Source: Phycisphaerales bacterium
Lineage (GTDB): Bacteria > Planctomycetota > Phycisphaerae > Tepidisphaerales > Tepidisphaeraceae
Assembly (NCBI GenBank): GCA_020847545.1
Contig: JADLBV010000091.1
Span: 16,921 to 80,920, forward strand
Direction: 5' to 3'
Length of the DNA stretch: 64,000 nucleotides
Shown here: positions 36,004 through 44,155 of the stretch, piece after piece
Layout: every line of letters begins with the position of its first letter
Numbering within the stretch: the stretch's first letter is position 1
Notes under the pieces: model-generated
Database searches by the model: none
What the model was told of the DNA's origin: nothing
What the model saw: the letters and a program-made list of their open reading frames with translations, nothing else
Position numbers and translations under genes: made by a program

Positions 36004-36783
36004 ATGCAAACCGAACCGCCGAACCAGTTACTAAATAAGATCGCCCCGGAGCGGTTTCCGCGCCATATTGCCATCATTATGGACGGCAACGGCCGATGGG
36101 CGGTTCGACAAGGCAAGCCGCGAATACAGGGGCATCAGGCCGGCGCCGACACGGTTCGGCGGATCGTGACCGAGGCGGCCCGTCTGCGTAAAGAATGCGG
36201 CGGTCCGGATTTTCTGACGCTCTATTCATTCAGCATTGAAAACTGGAAACGTCCGGCCCAAGAAGTCGAGTTTCTGATGCGGATGTACATTGATTATCTG
36301 CAACAGGAACGCCCGACGATGATGAAAAACAACATCCGATTCCATCAGATCGGGCGGCTTGATCATCTTCCCGAGCCGGTGCTGGAAGAGATGCGCATCA
36401 CGCTGGAACAGACCCGCAACAATGATGGCCTAAACCTTGTATTGGCAATCAATTATGGCAGCCGGGCCGAGATCACCGATGCCGTGCGTGCTATTGTTCG
36501 TGAAGTGGAGCAAGGCCGATTGAAGCCGGACAATATTGATGAGCAGACCATCAGCGCGCATTTGTACACCGCAGGGATGCCAGACCCGGATTTGCTGATT
36601 CGGACCGCTGGCGAGATGCGGATTAGCAATTATTTGCTATGGCAGATCAGCTACGCCGAGTTGTTCATCAGCCCGGTCTTGTGGCCCGATTTTGCGGAAA
36701 AAGACCTGCACGAAGCGATTGTGGCTTTTTCAATGCGGCATAGGCGATTTGGGGCGTTGGATCAGACCAATACGCTGAAATAG
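36004..36783 (+). CDS. uppS: Isoprenyl transferase (undecaprenyl diphosphate synthase)
   Basis: A 259-residue cis-prenyltransferase that makes the lipid carrier for envelope polymers. The catalytic Asp27 lies in IIMDGNGRWAVRQG; SFSIENWKRP, INYGSRAEI and the C-terminal RTAGEMRISNYLLWQ follow (most homologues have RTSGE). Length is normal. It begins 27 bases after cimA and precedes the pepP-accB block. Confidence 0.95.
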   Translation: MQTEPPNQLLNKIAPERFPRHIAIIMDGNGRWAVRQGKPRIQGHQAGADTVRRIVTEAARLRKECGGPDFLTLYSFSIENWKRPAQEVEFLMRMYIDYLQQERPTMMKNNIRFHQIGRLDHLPEPVLEEMRITLEQTRNNDGLNLVLAINYGSRAEITDAVRAIVREVEQGRLKPDNIDEQTISAHLYTAGMPDPDLLIRTAGEMRISNYLLWQISYAELFISPVLWPDFAEKDLHEAIVAFSMRHRRFGALDQTNTLK

Positions 36784-36900
36784 CTGATCGATTCGCCGGG
36801 TGACACCCCCACCAACATCCGTTGACATCAGACCATCCTCCCGATTACTGTCCATTGCACGGGAACAATCGTTAATCCTTGTCACGGGTGAATTTGCAGC

Positions 36901-38031
36901 ATGAAGACCGTTGTATCACGAGCCAAGGCGTATCTTAAAGTCCGTCATAAAAGCGTTCGTGATGCGATGAAGCACCTGGACATTGACGGCCTGTTGCTGA
37001 CCCATCCGCCGGACCTGGCCTATTTGACGAATTTTACGGGTGATGATTCCATCGGACTGATCACGGAGAAGGGGTTTTTCCTGATCACCGACTTTCGATA
37101 CCAGGAACAGGCCGAGATTGAGGCGGGATGGCTGAAGACGACCATTCGCGATGGGAAGATGGCCGACAGCGTGGCGGCGGTGGTTGCGGATGCGAATCTG
37201 AAAAAGATCGGTTTTGAGGCCAATTTCACCACGGTCGGACAAATTGACGCACTTTTGACCGCGTTCAAGCAACAAAAAGACAAAAAGGCCCCGGAACTGG
37301 TTCCGCTGGAAAACGTCCTGACCAACATCCGTAAGGTGAAGGATGACACGGAAATCAACCTGATTCGCAAGTCGGTCAATATCGCCGAGGAGGCGTTTGA
37401 GGCGATTCGCGGTGCGATTGAGGTGGGTCAGAGCGAAAATTATCTCGCGGGATTGCTGGTTTTTGAGCTTCGTTCGCGGGGCGCATCCAGCAGCAGCTTT
37501 CCGGTGATTATCGCATCCGGGGCCAATAGTTCGCTGCCCCATTACCTGCCCGGCGAGACCCTCGTCCAGAAGGATCAGCCCCTTTTGATTGACTGGGGGG
37601 CGTTGTACAAAGGATACTGTTCGGACCTGACCCGGACGCTGATCATCGGGCGGGCGAATCCGAAGATGAAGGAAATTTACAATCTGGCGTACGAGGCACA
37701 GAAGGCGGCCATTAAATTCCTGCGTCCCGGCGTCACCACATTGCAGGCGGATGCCGTTGCCCGCGACATCATCACCGCCGGCGGATATGGCGAGCAGTTT
37801 GGACATGGGCTGGGTCATGGCATTGGCCGGGAAATTCACGAGTTGCCCACGTTGCGCAGGACCGGCGGCGAGGAGGAGCTTCGCCCGGGCATGATCGTTA
37901 CCGTTGAGCCGGGAATTTATCTCCCCGGCATTGGCGGGGTTCGCATTGAGGATGATGTCCTCATTACGCACTCCGGTTGCGAGGTGCTGTCCAGCCTCGA
38001 TCGTAATTTTGAAGCCAACCATTTGGGATAG
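36901..38031 (+). CDS. pepP: Xaa-Pro aminopeptidase (M24 family)
   Basis: A 376-residue metallopeptidase removing N-terminal residues before proline. The N-terminal creatinase-like domain spans about 1-135. The pita-bread domain holds the metal ligands: Asp in LLIDWGALYKGYCSDLTRT (two), His in FGHGLGHGIGREIHE, Glu in VTVEPGIYLPG and Glu in RIEDDV. It lies directly before accB, as in many genomes where pepP-efp-accB-accC are grouped; efp is absent here. Confidence 0.92.
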   Translation: MKTVVSRAKAYLKVRHKSVRDAMKHLDIDGLLLTHPPDLAYLTNFTGDDSIGLITEKGFFLITDFRYQEQAEIEAGWLKTTIRDGKMADSVAAVVADANLKKIGFEANFTTVGQIDALLTAFKQQKDKKAPELVPLENVLTNIRKVKDDTEINLIRKSVNIAEEAFEAIRGAIEVGQSENYLAGLLVFELRSRGASSSSFPVIIASGANSSLPHYLPGETLVQKDQPLLIDWGALYKGYCSDLTRTLIIGRANPKMKEIYNLAYEAQKAAIKFLRPGVTTLQADAVARDIITAGGYGEQFGHGLGHGIGREIHELPTLRRTGGEEELRPGMIVTVEPGIYLPGIGGVRIEDDVLITHSGCEVLSSLDRNFEANHLG

Positions 38032-38070
38032 ACCCAAACGGGTGGCCAACCTTGAACAAGGACATGGACC

Positions 38071-38580
38071 TTGAGCGAGAAAAAAACAAAGAAATCGTCT
38101 GAGCCACTAACCAATTCCCCGATGGATGTACGGCTGTTGCAGGAAATTGTCCGGCTCATGGCCGCCAATGACCTGTCCACCGTCGATGTCCGCGAAGGCA
38201 AGCAGCGGATCATCCTGAAGCGCGGCCCGCAGGGAGCGATCATGGGAGCGCCCATGTATGCCGCACCCCCCGCCGTCGTCGCCCCATCCGCCCCACCGGC
38301 CGCCTCGGCTGCCCCGGCGGCACCGGCCGACGCGGATGCGGGATTGACTCCCATCAAATCACCCATGGTCGGCACGTTTTACGCCGCTTCTTCGCCGGAT
38401 GCCAAACCAATGGTTTCGGTTGGTACGCGGGTGGATGAGGAGACGGATGTGTGCGTCATCGAGGCGATGAAGGTGTTTAACAACATCAAGGCCGAAATTC
38501 GCGGCACCATCGCCAAAGTGCTGATCAACAATGGCCAGAGTGTCGAGTTCGGCCAAACCCTCTTTCTGGTCAAGCCATGA
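38071..38580 (+). CDS. accB: Biotin carboxyl carrier protein of acetyl-CoA carboxylase
   Basis: A 169-residue protein. An N-terminal helix is followed by an Ala/Pro-rich linker, then a biotinyl domain with [18 protein letters not shown] and the biotin lysine Lys134 in EAMKVFN (usually EAMKMMN). The start is a TTG at 38071 with AAGGA upstream; an ATG at 38064 is out of frame, and an in-frame ATG at 38122 would shorten the N-terminal tail. The last base pairs overlap the DUF1569 gene as ATGA. Confidence 0.93.
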   Translation: MSEKKTKKSSEPLTNSPMDVRLLQEIVRLMAANDLSTVDVREGKQRIILKRGPQGAIMGAPMYAAPPAVVAPSAPPAASAAPAAPADADAGLTPIKSPMVGTFYAASSPDAKPMVSVGTRVDEETDVCVIEAMKVFNNIKAEIRGTIAKVLINNGQSVEFGQTLFLVKP

Positions 38581-39032
38581 GCCGACGACAAACACTCAAA
38601 TTCAATACCGAAGATGATGTCATCGCGGATGTCCAAAAGCTGCGAAAGGGCTATCAACAGGCCGGGGCGTGGAATTTGCCACAAGTTTGCTGGCATCTGA
38701 ACGTCAGTGTGCAAACCCGCATGAAACCCGGGCCATTTCCACCCAACACCCCCGAACAGGATGCCCGCAAGGCGCAAATTCAGCAGATTCTGGCGGCCGG
38801 GCGACTTCCCGATGGTATTCCCGCGCCGGAGGCGTCGGTTCCTCCGCCCGATGCGGGTGATGCGGCGATTGAGACATTGCTGGCCAGCCTGCAAACGTTC
38901 AAAACATTTACCGGCCGGATTCCGCCGCACAGGATTTTCGGCAATCTCAATGACGCCGATGCCCGAAAATTAAACTTGATTCATTGCGCGCACCATTTGT
39001 CGTATCTGTCACCGGTATCCGCGGGGAGCTGA
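38577..39032 (+). CDS. DUF1569-family protein
   Basis: A 151-residue protein that fits the DUF1569 (DinB-like four-helix) pattern: [20 protein letters not shown] and [15 protein letters not shown] at the start, [16 protein letters not shown] and [11 protein letters not shown] at the end. The His residues resemble the metal-binding ones of DinB-like proteins. The ATG overlaps the accB stop (ATGA), and accC follows 10 bases later, so the gene interrupts the usual accB-accC pair. No function is known to me. Confidence 0.75.
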   Translation: MSRRQTLKFNTEDDVIADVQKLRKGYQQAGAWNLPQVCWHLNVSVQTRMKPGPFPPNTPEQDARKAQIQQILAAGRLPDGIPAPEASVPPPDAGDAAIETLLASLQTFKTFTGRIPPHRIFGNLNDADARKLNLIHCAHHLSYLSPVSAGS

Positions 39033-39042
39033 ATTTCAACCC

Positions 39043-40389
39043 ATGTTTTCCAAGATTCTCATTGCCAACCGTGGAGAGATCGCCCTTCGCATCATTCGCG
39101 CCTGCCGCGAGATGGGGGTGCAGACGGCCGTCGTCTATTCGACCGCCGACAAGGATGCGGCCTATTTGAAGCTTGCCGACCAGGCCATCTGTATCGGTGA
39201 TGCCCCACCGGCCGAGTCGTATCTGAACATTCCGCACATCATCTCGGCGGCCGAGATCGCCGATGTGCAGGCGATTCATCCGGGATATGGTTTTCTGGCT
39301 GAAAATGACCAATTTGCGGAAATCTGCCGGAGCTGCAAAATCGAATTCATCGGCCCGCCGGTCAGCGCCATGGCCGCCGTGGGGGATAAGGTAGCGTGCA
39401 AGAAGCTGGCGAAAAAAGCCAAGGTTCCCACGGTCCCCGGCTCGGATGGAGCCATTGAGGATGAGAAGACCGCGTTGAAACTGGCGGCCGAGATCGGCTA
39501 TCCGGTCATCATCAAGGCCGCGGCCGGCGGGGGCGGACGCGGGATGCGCGTGGCACACAACGATGTGTCGCTGCGTGCGGGTCTGAAACAGGCTCAGGCG
39601 GAGGCCGAGAACGCCTTTAAGGATTCAACTGTTTATATTGAAAAATATGTGGAATACGGCCGGCACGTTGAGGTGCAGATATTGGCCGACAACCACGGCA
39701 ACGCGGTGCATCTGTGGGAGCGAGACTGCTCCATGCAGCGCCGACACCAGAAACTGGTGGAGGAATCCCCCAGTCCGGTCCTGAAGCAGGATGTGCGTGA
39801 AAAGCTCTGCGAATCGGCAGTCCGCCTGGTGAAGGCGGCCGGCTATACCAACGCCGGTACGGTGGAATTTCTGGTCGATAAGAAACAGAATTTCTACATT
39901 CTCGAAGTCAATGCCCGCATTCAAGTCGAGCATCCGGTGACCGAACAGGTCACGGGGATCGATCTGATCAAGCAGCAGATTCGCATCGCCGCCGGCGAAC
40001 CGCTGCCATTCAAGCAAAAGGACATTCCGCAAAATGGCTGTGCCATCGAATGCCGGATCAACGCCGAAGACCCAGCTCGCAATTTCGCCCCATCGCCCGG
40101 GTTGATCGAGGAATTTCGCGCTCCGGGCGGCCCGGGCGTTCGGCTGGATTCACACGCCTATGCGGGTTATCGCATTCCGCCCAATTATGATTCGATGATC
40201 GGCAAGCTAATCGTCCACCGCCCCACCCGCGCCCTGGCGATCGCGGCCATGCGGAGGGCGCTGAGCGAGTTTCACATCGCGCCGGTGAAGACCACCATCC
40301 CGCTGCACTTACAGATCATGGACAATCAGTTTTTCCAATCCGGGGATGTGGACACCGGATTTGTGGAGCGCGCCCTGCTGGGCAAGTAA
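39043..40389 (+). CDS. accC: Biotin carboxylase subunit of acetyl-CoA carboxylase
   Basis: A 448-residue ATP-grasp enzyme that carboxylates biotin on AccB. It opens [20 protein letters not shown], has [14 protein letters not shown] (ATP loop), HVEVQILAD, the [16 protein letters not shown] block and the catalytic [14 protein letters not shown]. All domains are present at standard length. Together with accB it supplies malonyl-CoA for the fab enzymes upstream. Confidence 0.97.
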   Translation: MFSKILIANRGEIALRIIRACREMGVQTAVVYSTADKDAAYLKLADQAICIGDAPPAESYLNIPHIISAAEIADVQAIHPGYGFLAENDQFAEICRSCKIEFIGPPVSAMAAVGDKVACKKLAKKAKVPTVPGSDGAIEDEKTALKLAAEIGYPVIIKAAAGGGGRGMRVAHNDVSLRAGLKQAQAEAENAFKDSTVYIEKYVEYGRHVEVQILADNHGNAVHLWERDCSMQRRHQKLVEESPSPVLKQDVREKLCESAVRLVKAAGYTNAGTVEFLVDKKQNFYILEVNARIQVEHPVTEQVTGIDLIKQQIRIAAGEPLPFKQKDIPQNGCAIECRINAEDPARNFAPSPGLIEEFRAPGGPGVRLDSHAYAGYRIPPNYDSMIGKLIVHRPTRALAIAAMRRALSEFHIAPVKTTIPLHLQIMDNQFFQSGDVDTGFVERALLGK

Positions 40390-40419
40390 CCGCCCGCTCA
40401 TTCAACCGCGGCGATTCTT

Positions 40420-40746
40420 TTAATAAATCGGCAATTCGGCCTGCACCAAGGTCTGCTTTCCATCGCGCGGCATCAGCCGGGTGGGATAAACCCTCACCGC
40501 AAACCCCTTGGAACCGGATAGAAGTCCATCTTCCAACCCAAAGCACCATTGATGCACCGGACAGACCGCGCAGCCGTTTTCTACATGGCCGCCCGCAAGG
40601 CTCCCGCCCGCGTGCGGGCAGGTGTTGTCCATCACATGAACCTTGCCCTCGCTTAAAAACACGGCCAGTTGGAATCCGCCAATCTCGACGTACGTTCCCT
40701 CCCCTTCGGTCAATTCACCCAGTTCGCACAGGCTAGTCCAGGACAT
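40420..40746 (-). CDS. Rieske [2Fe-2S] ferredoxin-like protein
   Basis: A 108-residue protein with both Rieske ligand motifs: Cys43-Pro-His45 in TCPHAGGSL and Cys62-Pro-Val-His65 in CPVHQWCF. It resembles the small NirD-type subunits and dioxygenase ferredoxins. No membrane helix is present. It is convergent with accC and followed upstream by a lipoprotein gene; an electron partner is not evident nearby. Confidence 0.88.
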   Translation of the reverse strand: MSWTSLCELGELTEGEGTYVEIGGFQLAVFLSEGKVHVMDNTCPHAGGSLAGGHVENGCAVCPVHQWCFGLEDGLLSGSKGFAVRVYPTRLMPRDGKQTLVQAELPIY

Positions 40747-40752
40747 ATCCGT

Positions 40753-41403
40753 TCATTCTCCCGCTGAATCACCGGCCGGTTGTGCCAATCGCATCTGATT
40801 TTGCCACCGTTCGATGGTCGCCTGTGACATCCCCGACACCGCCTGCGACATCAGTTCCATACATTGTGCCACCACCAATTGATGGATCGCGCCGCGCGTC
40901 GTATCCAGTTCACCGATTTTTCCCTTGAGCTGGTTCAACACCTCGGCGAGTTGGGGTTGATCGGCAAAACCATCTGCCATGATCCGTTCCAGCGAGCCGG
41001 AGGCGCTGCGCAGGGCGGTATTGATCGTCGGCCCGGCAGCCTGTTCCTCATCCGCATTTCGCAGCTTGTTCCGCGACGACTCGATGACTTGGATGTGCTG
41101 ATTCAAACCCCCATCCATCCCCGGCCCGGCCAGCAACGGGAGCAATTGCGTCAATTCCGTCAGGGATTGCTCAACCAGCATCTGATGACCCTGGTCTGAT
41201 CTGCCGGCCAGTTGGTCGGCCGTATCGGCAAAAGCCGCCGCCTGTTGATGTAACTGTTGAATCTTCTGTTCCAGTTCCAAACGGGATGTAACAACCTGCG
41301 GTTGTGCCGCCGGCTGAGTGGCGGGTGGGCCTTTTTTCGCACACCCCGCCAATAACGCCGATCCCACCGCCAACACACCCAACTTCCATCGCATCCGCTT
41401 CAT
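40753..41403 (-). CDS. Putative lipoprotein, helical
   Basis: A 216-residue protein with a lipoprotein signal (LGVLAVGSALLAGC, lipobox LAGC) then a Pro/Gln-rich linker and long Gln-rich helices (LEQKIQQLHQQAAAFADTA). No domain recognised. It ends six bases before the Rieske gene's start, so the two may be co-transcribed. Envelope location is likely; function unknown. Confidence 0.7.
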   Translation of the reverse strand: MKRMRWKLGVLAVGSALLAGCAKKGPPATQPAAQPQVVTSRLELEQKIQQLHQQAAAFADTADQLAGRSDQGHQMLVEQSLTELTQLLPLLAGPGMDGGLNQHIQVIESSRNKLRNADEEQAAGPTINTALRSASGSLERIMADGFADQPQLAEVLNQLKGKIGELDTTRGAIHQLVVAQCMELMSQAVSGMSQATIERWQNQMRLAQPAGDSAGE

Positions 41404-41424
41404 GCCATCTCCGAAAGATCCAAA

Positions 41425-42615
41425 TTACTTGATTTCGCTCAGTTTTACAGCACTTCGTTGGCGGGCGCTGATGACGGCCGCCTCCATCACGCGCTGGGTC
41501 TGATAGGCATCCTCAAAATCAACCAGAGGAACCAGCGGCCTGCGGCCACCCAGTGCATTGATCATATCGGCCGTCTGGTTGATAAAGGTATGCTCATAAC
41601 CGAGACCATGTCCATCGGGCCACCATGCCGACACATATGGATGATTTGGCCCATTGGTCACCAGAATCCGCTGCCACCCCTGCACCTTGCGCGGCAGCGT
41701 GGCATCGTAATACATCAACTCGTTCATCGACTCGAAGTTGAAATAGATCGATCCCTTGTCTCCGTTGATCTCAATCCCGTTCTTGTTCTGATTGCCGGTG
41801 GCCATGCGGGTAGCTTCAAAGGTCGCCACCGCGCCCTGCTTGAATTTCGCCAAAAAGAGCGTGGCATCGTCGATTGTGACTTTTCCCTTGCCCTGGGCGG
41901 ATGATTTGGCCCCGCCGGCGATCCCTCCTTTGGCCCCCTGCGACGGGATGGATCGCTCCTTGATGAATGTCTCCTGAATCGCTCCGGTCACCTCGGTGAT
42001 CTCATCGGCCGTGATGAACCGTGCCATGTCGATGATGTGCGCCCCCAAGTCCCCATGAGCACCCGAACCGGCCGCCTGTTTGTCAAAACGCCACAGGAGG
42101 GGGACATCCGGCTTTGCCCATTCCTGCAAATAAAATGCACGAACGTGATAAATCCGACCCAGCCGACCCTCGCGGGCCAGTTGATACGCCAGCGCCACCG
42201 CGGGTGTGCGGCGATAGTTGTACCAGACGAAGGTCTGTTGTTTGCGGTGCTTTTTGGCCGCATCACGCATCTGGCGGGCCTCGGCAAGGGTGCCGGCCAG
42301 CGGTTTTTCACAGGCGACATGCTTGCCGGCCTCCAGCGCGGCGATCGACATCTCGCAATGCAGATGATTGGGCGTGCCGACATCCACCAGGTCCACCTGC
42401 GGATCGGTGACGGCCTTTTGCCAGTCGGTTTGCGCGTGTTGCCAACCCCACCGGCGGGCAAACGCCTCCAGTTCGGCGCGATTTCGTCCCGAGATGCAAT
42501 ACATCTGAGGCTCAGCCGGCAGATCAAAAAATTTGGCCACTTTCAGATAGGCGTTGCTGTGCGTCCGCCCCATGAATTTCTGTCCGATCAGACAAACATT
42601 CACCGACTTTGACAT
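41425..42615 (-). CDS. Gfo/Idh/MocA-family oxidoreductase
   Basis: A 396-residue NAD(P)-dependent enzyme. The Rossmann part begins VNVCLIGQKFMGRTHSNAYL, a variant of GxGxxG with GQKFMG; CEKPLAGTLAEARQMRD carries the EKP lysine motif. The second domain has GDLGAHIIDMARF with the common catalytic histidine, then GNQNKNGIEINGDKGSIYF. Full length for the family. Likely acts on a sugar derivative; the divergent neighbour is a ferredoxin-like gene. Confidence 0.88.
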   Translation of the reverse strand: MSKSVNVCLIGQKFMGRTHSNAYLKVAKFFDLPAEPQMYCISGRNRAELEAFARRWGWQHAQTDWQKAVTDPQVDLVDVGTPNHLHCEMSIAALEAGKHVACEKPLAGTLAEARQMRDAAKKHRKQQTFVWYNYRRTPAVALAYQLAREGRLGRIYHVRAFYLQEWAKPDVPLLWRFDKQAAGSGAHGDLGAHIIDMARFITADEITEVTGAIQETFIKERSIPSQGAKGGIAGGAKSSAQGKGKVTIDDATLFLAKFKQGAVATFEATRMATGNQNKNGIEINGDKGSIYFNFESMNELMYYDATLPRKVQGWQRILVTNGPNHPYVSAWWPDGHGLGYEHTFINQTADMINALGGRRPLVPLVDFEDAYQTQRVMEAAVISARQRSAVKLSEIK

Positions 42616-42686
42616 GAATCGCTCCCTTTCTTTAACCCTTGGTCTTCATGTAATTTACCGAAACTATGATGCAAGACAAAGGGGGG

Positions 42687-42692
42687 TATAAT
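42687..42692 (+). promoter_or_regulatory. TATAAT immediately before the ferredoxin gene
   Basis: A perfect -10 hexamer ends nine bases before the ATG at 42701. Transcription would begin at or within two bases of the start codon, so the mRNA would be nearly leaderless. No good -35 is seen. Confidence 0.35.
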
Positions 42693-42700
42693 TCAATGAC

Positions 42701-43084
42701 ATGGCAAACCCCGAACGACTTCCTCCACCCGTGATGGCCGCCAAATTCGGCGTCGGCAAACTGACCCGACACCTGTTCCTGTGCATCGGCCCCAATTGCA
42801 TCGAGTCCGAACAGGGACAGCAGGCGTGGGATTATCTCAAAAAACGGCTGAAACAACTGAATCTTGCCGGCAGCGACGGCCCCTGTTATCGCACCAAATG
42901 CGACTGCCTCCGCATCTGCATCGACGGGCCGATCTGCGTGGTCTACCCTGAAGGGACCTGGTACAAGCAGGCCAACCCGGAAAATCTCGAACGTATCATT
43001 CAGCAACATCTGATCGGCGGCAAGGTGGTTGAGGAACTGTGCTTTGCGCGCAACCCGCTGGCTCCCGATTCATCCGATCGGTAA
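42701..43084 (+). CDS. Thioredoxin-like [2Fe-2S] ferredoxin
   Basis: A 127-residue protein with four-cysteine pattern of the thioredoxin-like ferredoxins: LCIGPNC near residue 27, then KCDCLRICIDGPICVVYPEG and WYKQANPENLERIIQQHL. These proteins carry electrons for respiratory or reductive enzymes. The Cys-rich loop CYRTKCDC is longer than the core motif. It may be transcribed without a leader from the TATAAT at 42687. Confidence 0.88.
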   Translation: MANPERLPPPVMAAKFGVGKLTRHLFLCIGPNCIESEQGQQAWDYLKKRLKQLNLAGSDGPCYRTKCDCLRICIDGPICVVYPEGTWYKQANPENLERIIQQHLIGGKVVEELCFARNPLAPDSSDR

Positions 43085-43096
43085 GCTTTTCCAACC

Positions 43097-44155
43097 ATGA
43101 CAACCACAGAGAGTGAAAAGTATTCGGTTCTCCCCTCGATGCACCGTCGCTTTGGACGGGTCAAACGATCCATGGGATTCAATGCCACCACACCCGCCCA
43201 ATGGCGGCGATGGCGTAAAACGCTGCGCGCCAAGCTCATGGAACTGACCGGTTATGACACGATGGTGAAATGTCCTCTGCGTCCAAAAATCACGGAGGAG
43301 ATCGACTGTGGCGACTACCGCCGCCAGCGCGTCGAGATTCAGACCGAGCCGGGCATCATCATGCCGGTGTATGTACTGATCCCCAAATTCGCCCGTGGAC
43401 GCACGTCCGCGGTGATCAATCCGCACGGCCACGGCGGCGGCGGAAAAGTCGCCGTGGCGGGCGTCCGCGACAATCCGCTCGTGGCGGAATCCATCGAAGG
43501 TCACAATTACGATTATGGTGTGCAATTCGCCAGGGCCGGGTTGATCAGCTTCTGTCCGGATGCGCGCGGATTTGGCGAACGACAGGAAAAACCCGCCCGC
43601 GGCAACGTGCTTACCGCCTCCTGCACATGGATCAACAACATGGCCCAGCCGCTGGGCCAGACCGTCACCGGCATGTGGGTGTGGGATTTGCATCGGCTGA
43701 TCGATTACATCCAAACCCGCAAGGATTGCGATGGTGACCGGATCGGATGCGCCGGCTTGTCGGGCGGCGGATTGCAGACACTCTGGACGACCGCGCTGGA
43801 TGACCGCATCCGCGCGGCCGTCGTCAGCGGCTATTTTTACGGTTATCAGCAGTCACTTCTGGAGAAGAATACAAATTGCTCGTGCAACTATGTCCCGCAT
43901 CTGTATGAGACCATCGACATGGGTGATCTGGCCGCGTTGATCGCGCCCCGGCCATTGATGATCGAAACTGGGACACAGGATACGCTCAATGGCGCGGATG
44001 GGGTGAACAACGTCCTGCCGCAGGTTCGCATCGCCGCCAAGGCGTATCGGCTCCTTGACGCTGGAAAAAACCTCCGGCACGATGTCTTTGAAGGCGAACA
44101 CCGATGGCATGGAACCGTGTCGGTCCCCTGGCTCACCAAATTGCTGACTTCATGA
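43097..44155 (+). CDS. Alpha/beta hydrolase, acetyl-xylan-esterase or dienelactone-hydrolase like
   Basis: A 352-residue protein of the AXE1/abhydrolase type. The oxyanion region is NPHGHGGGGKVAVAG; the nucleophile serine is in GCAGLSGGGLQTLW near residue 220; the Asp follows in IETGTQDTLNGADG, and the His in EGEHRWHGT. No signal peptide. The stop overlaps the start of the next gene (ATGA), so both are probably made together. The substrate is likely an esterified sugar or polysaccharide fragment, by family. Confidence 0.82.
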   Translation: MTTTESEKYSVLPSMHRRFGRVKRSMGFNATTPAQWRRWRKTLRAKLMELTGYDTMVKCPLRPKITEEIDCGDYRRQRVEIQTEPGIIMPVYVLIPKFARGRTSAVINPHGHGGGGKVAVAGVRDNPLVAESIEGHNYDYGVQFARAGLISFCPDARGFGERQEKPARGNVLTASCTWINNMAQPLGQTVTGMWVWDLHRLIDYIQTRKDCDGDRIGCAGLSGGGLQTLWTTALDDRIRAAVVSGYFYGYQQSLLEKNTNCSCNYVPHLYETIDMGDLAALIAPRPLMIETGTQDTLNGADGVNNVLPQVRIAAKAYRLLDAGKNLRHDVFEGEHRWHGTVSVPWLTKLLTS

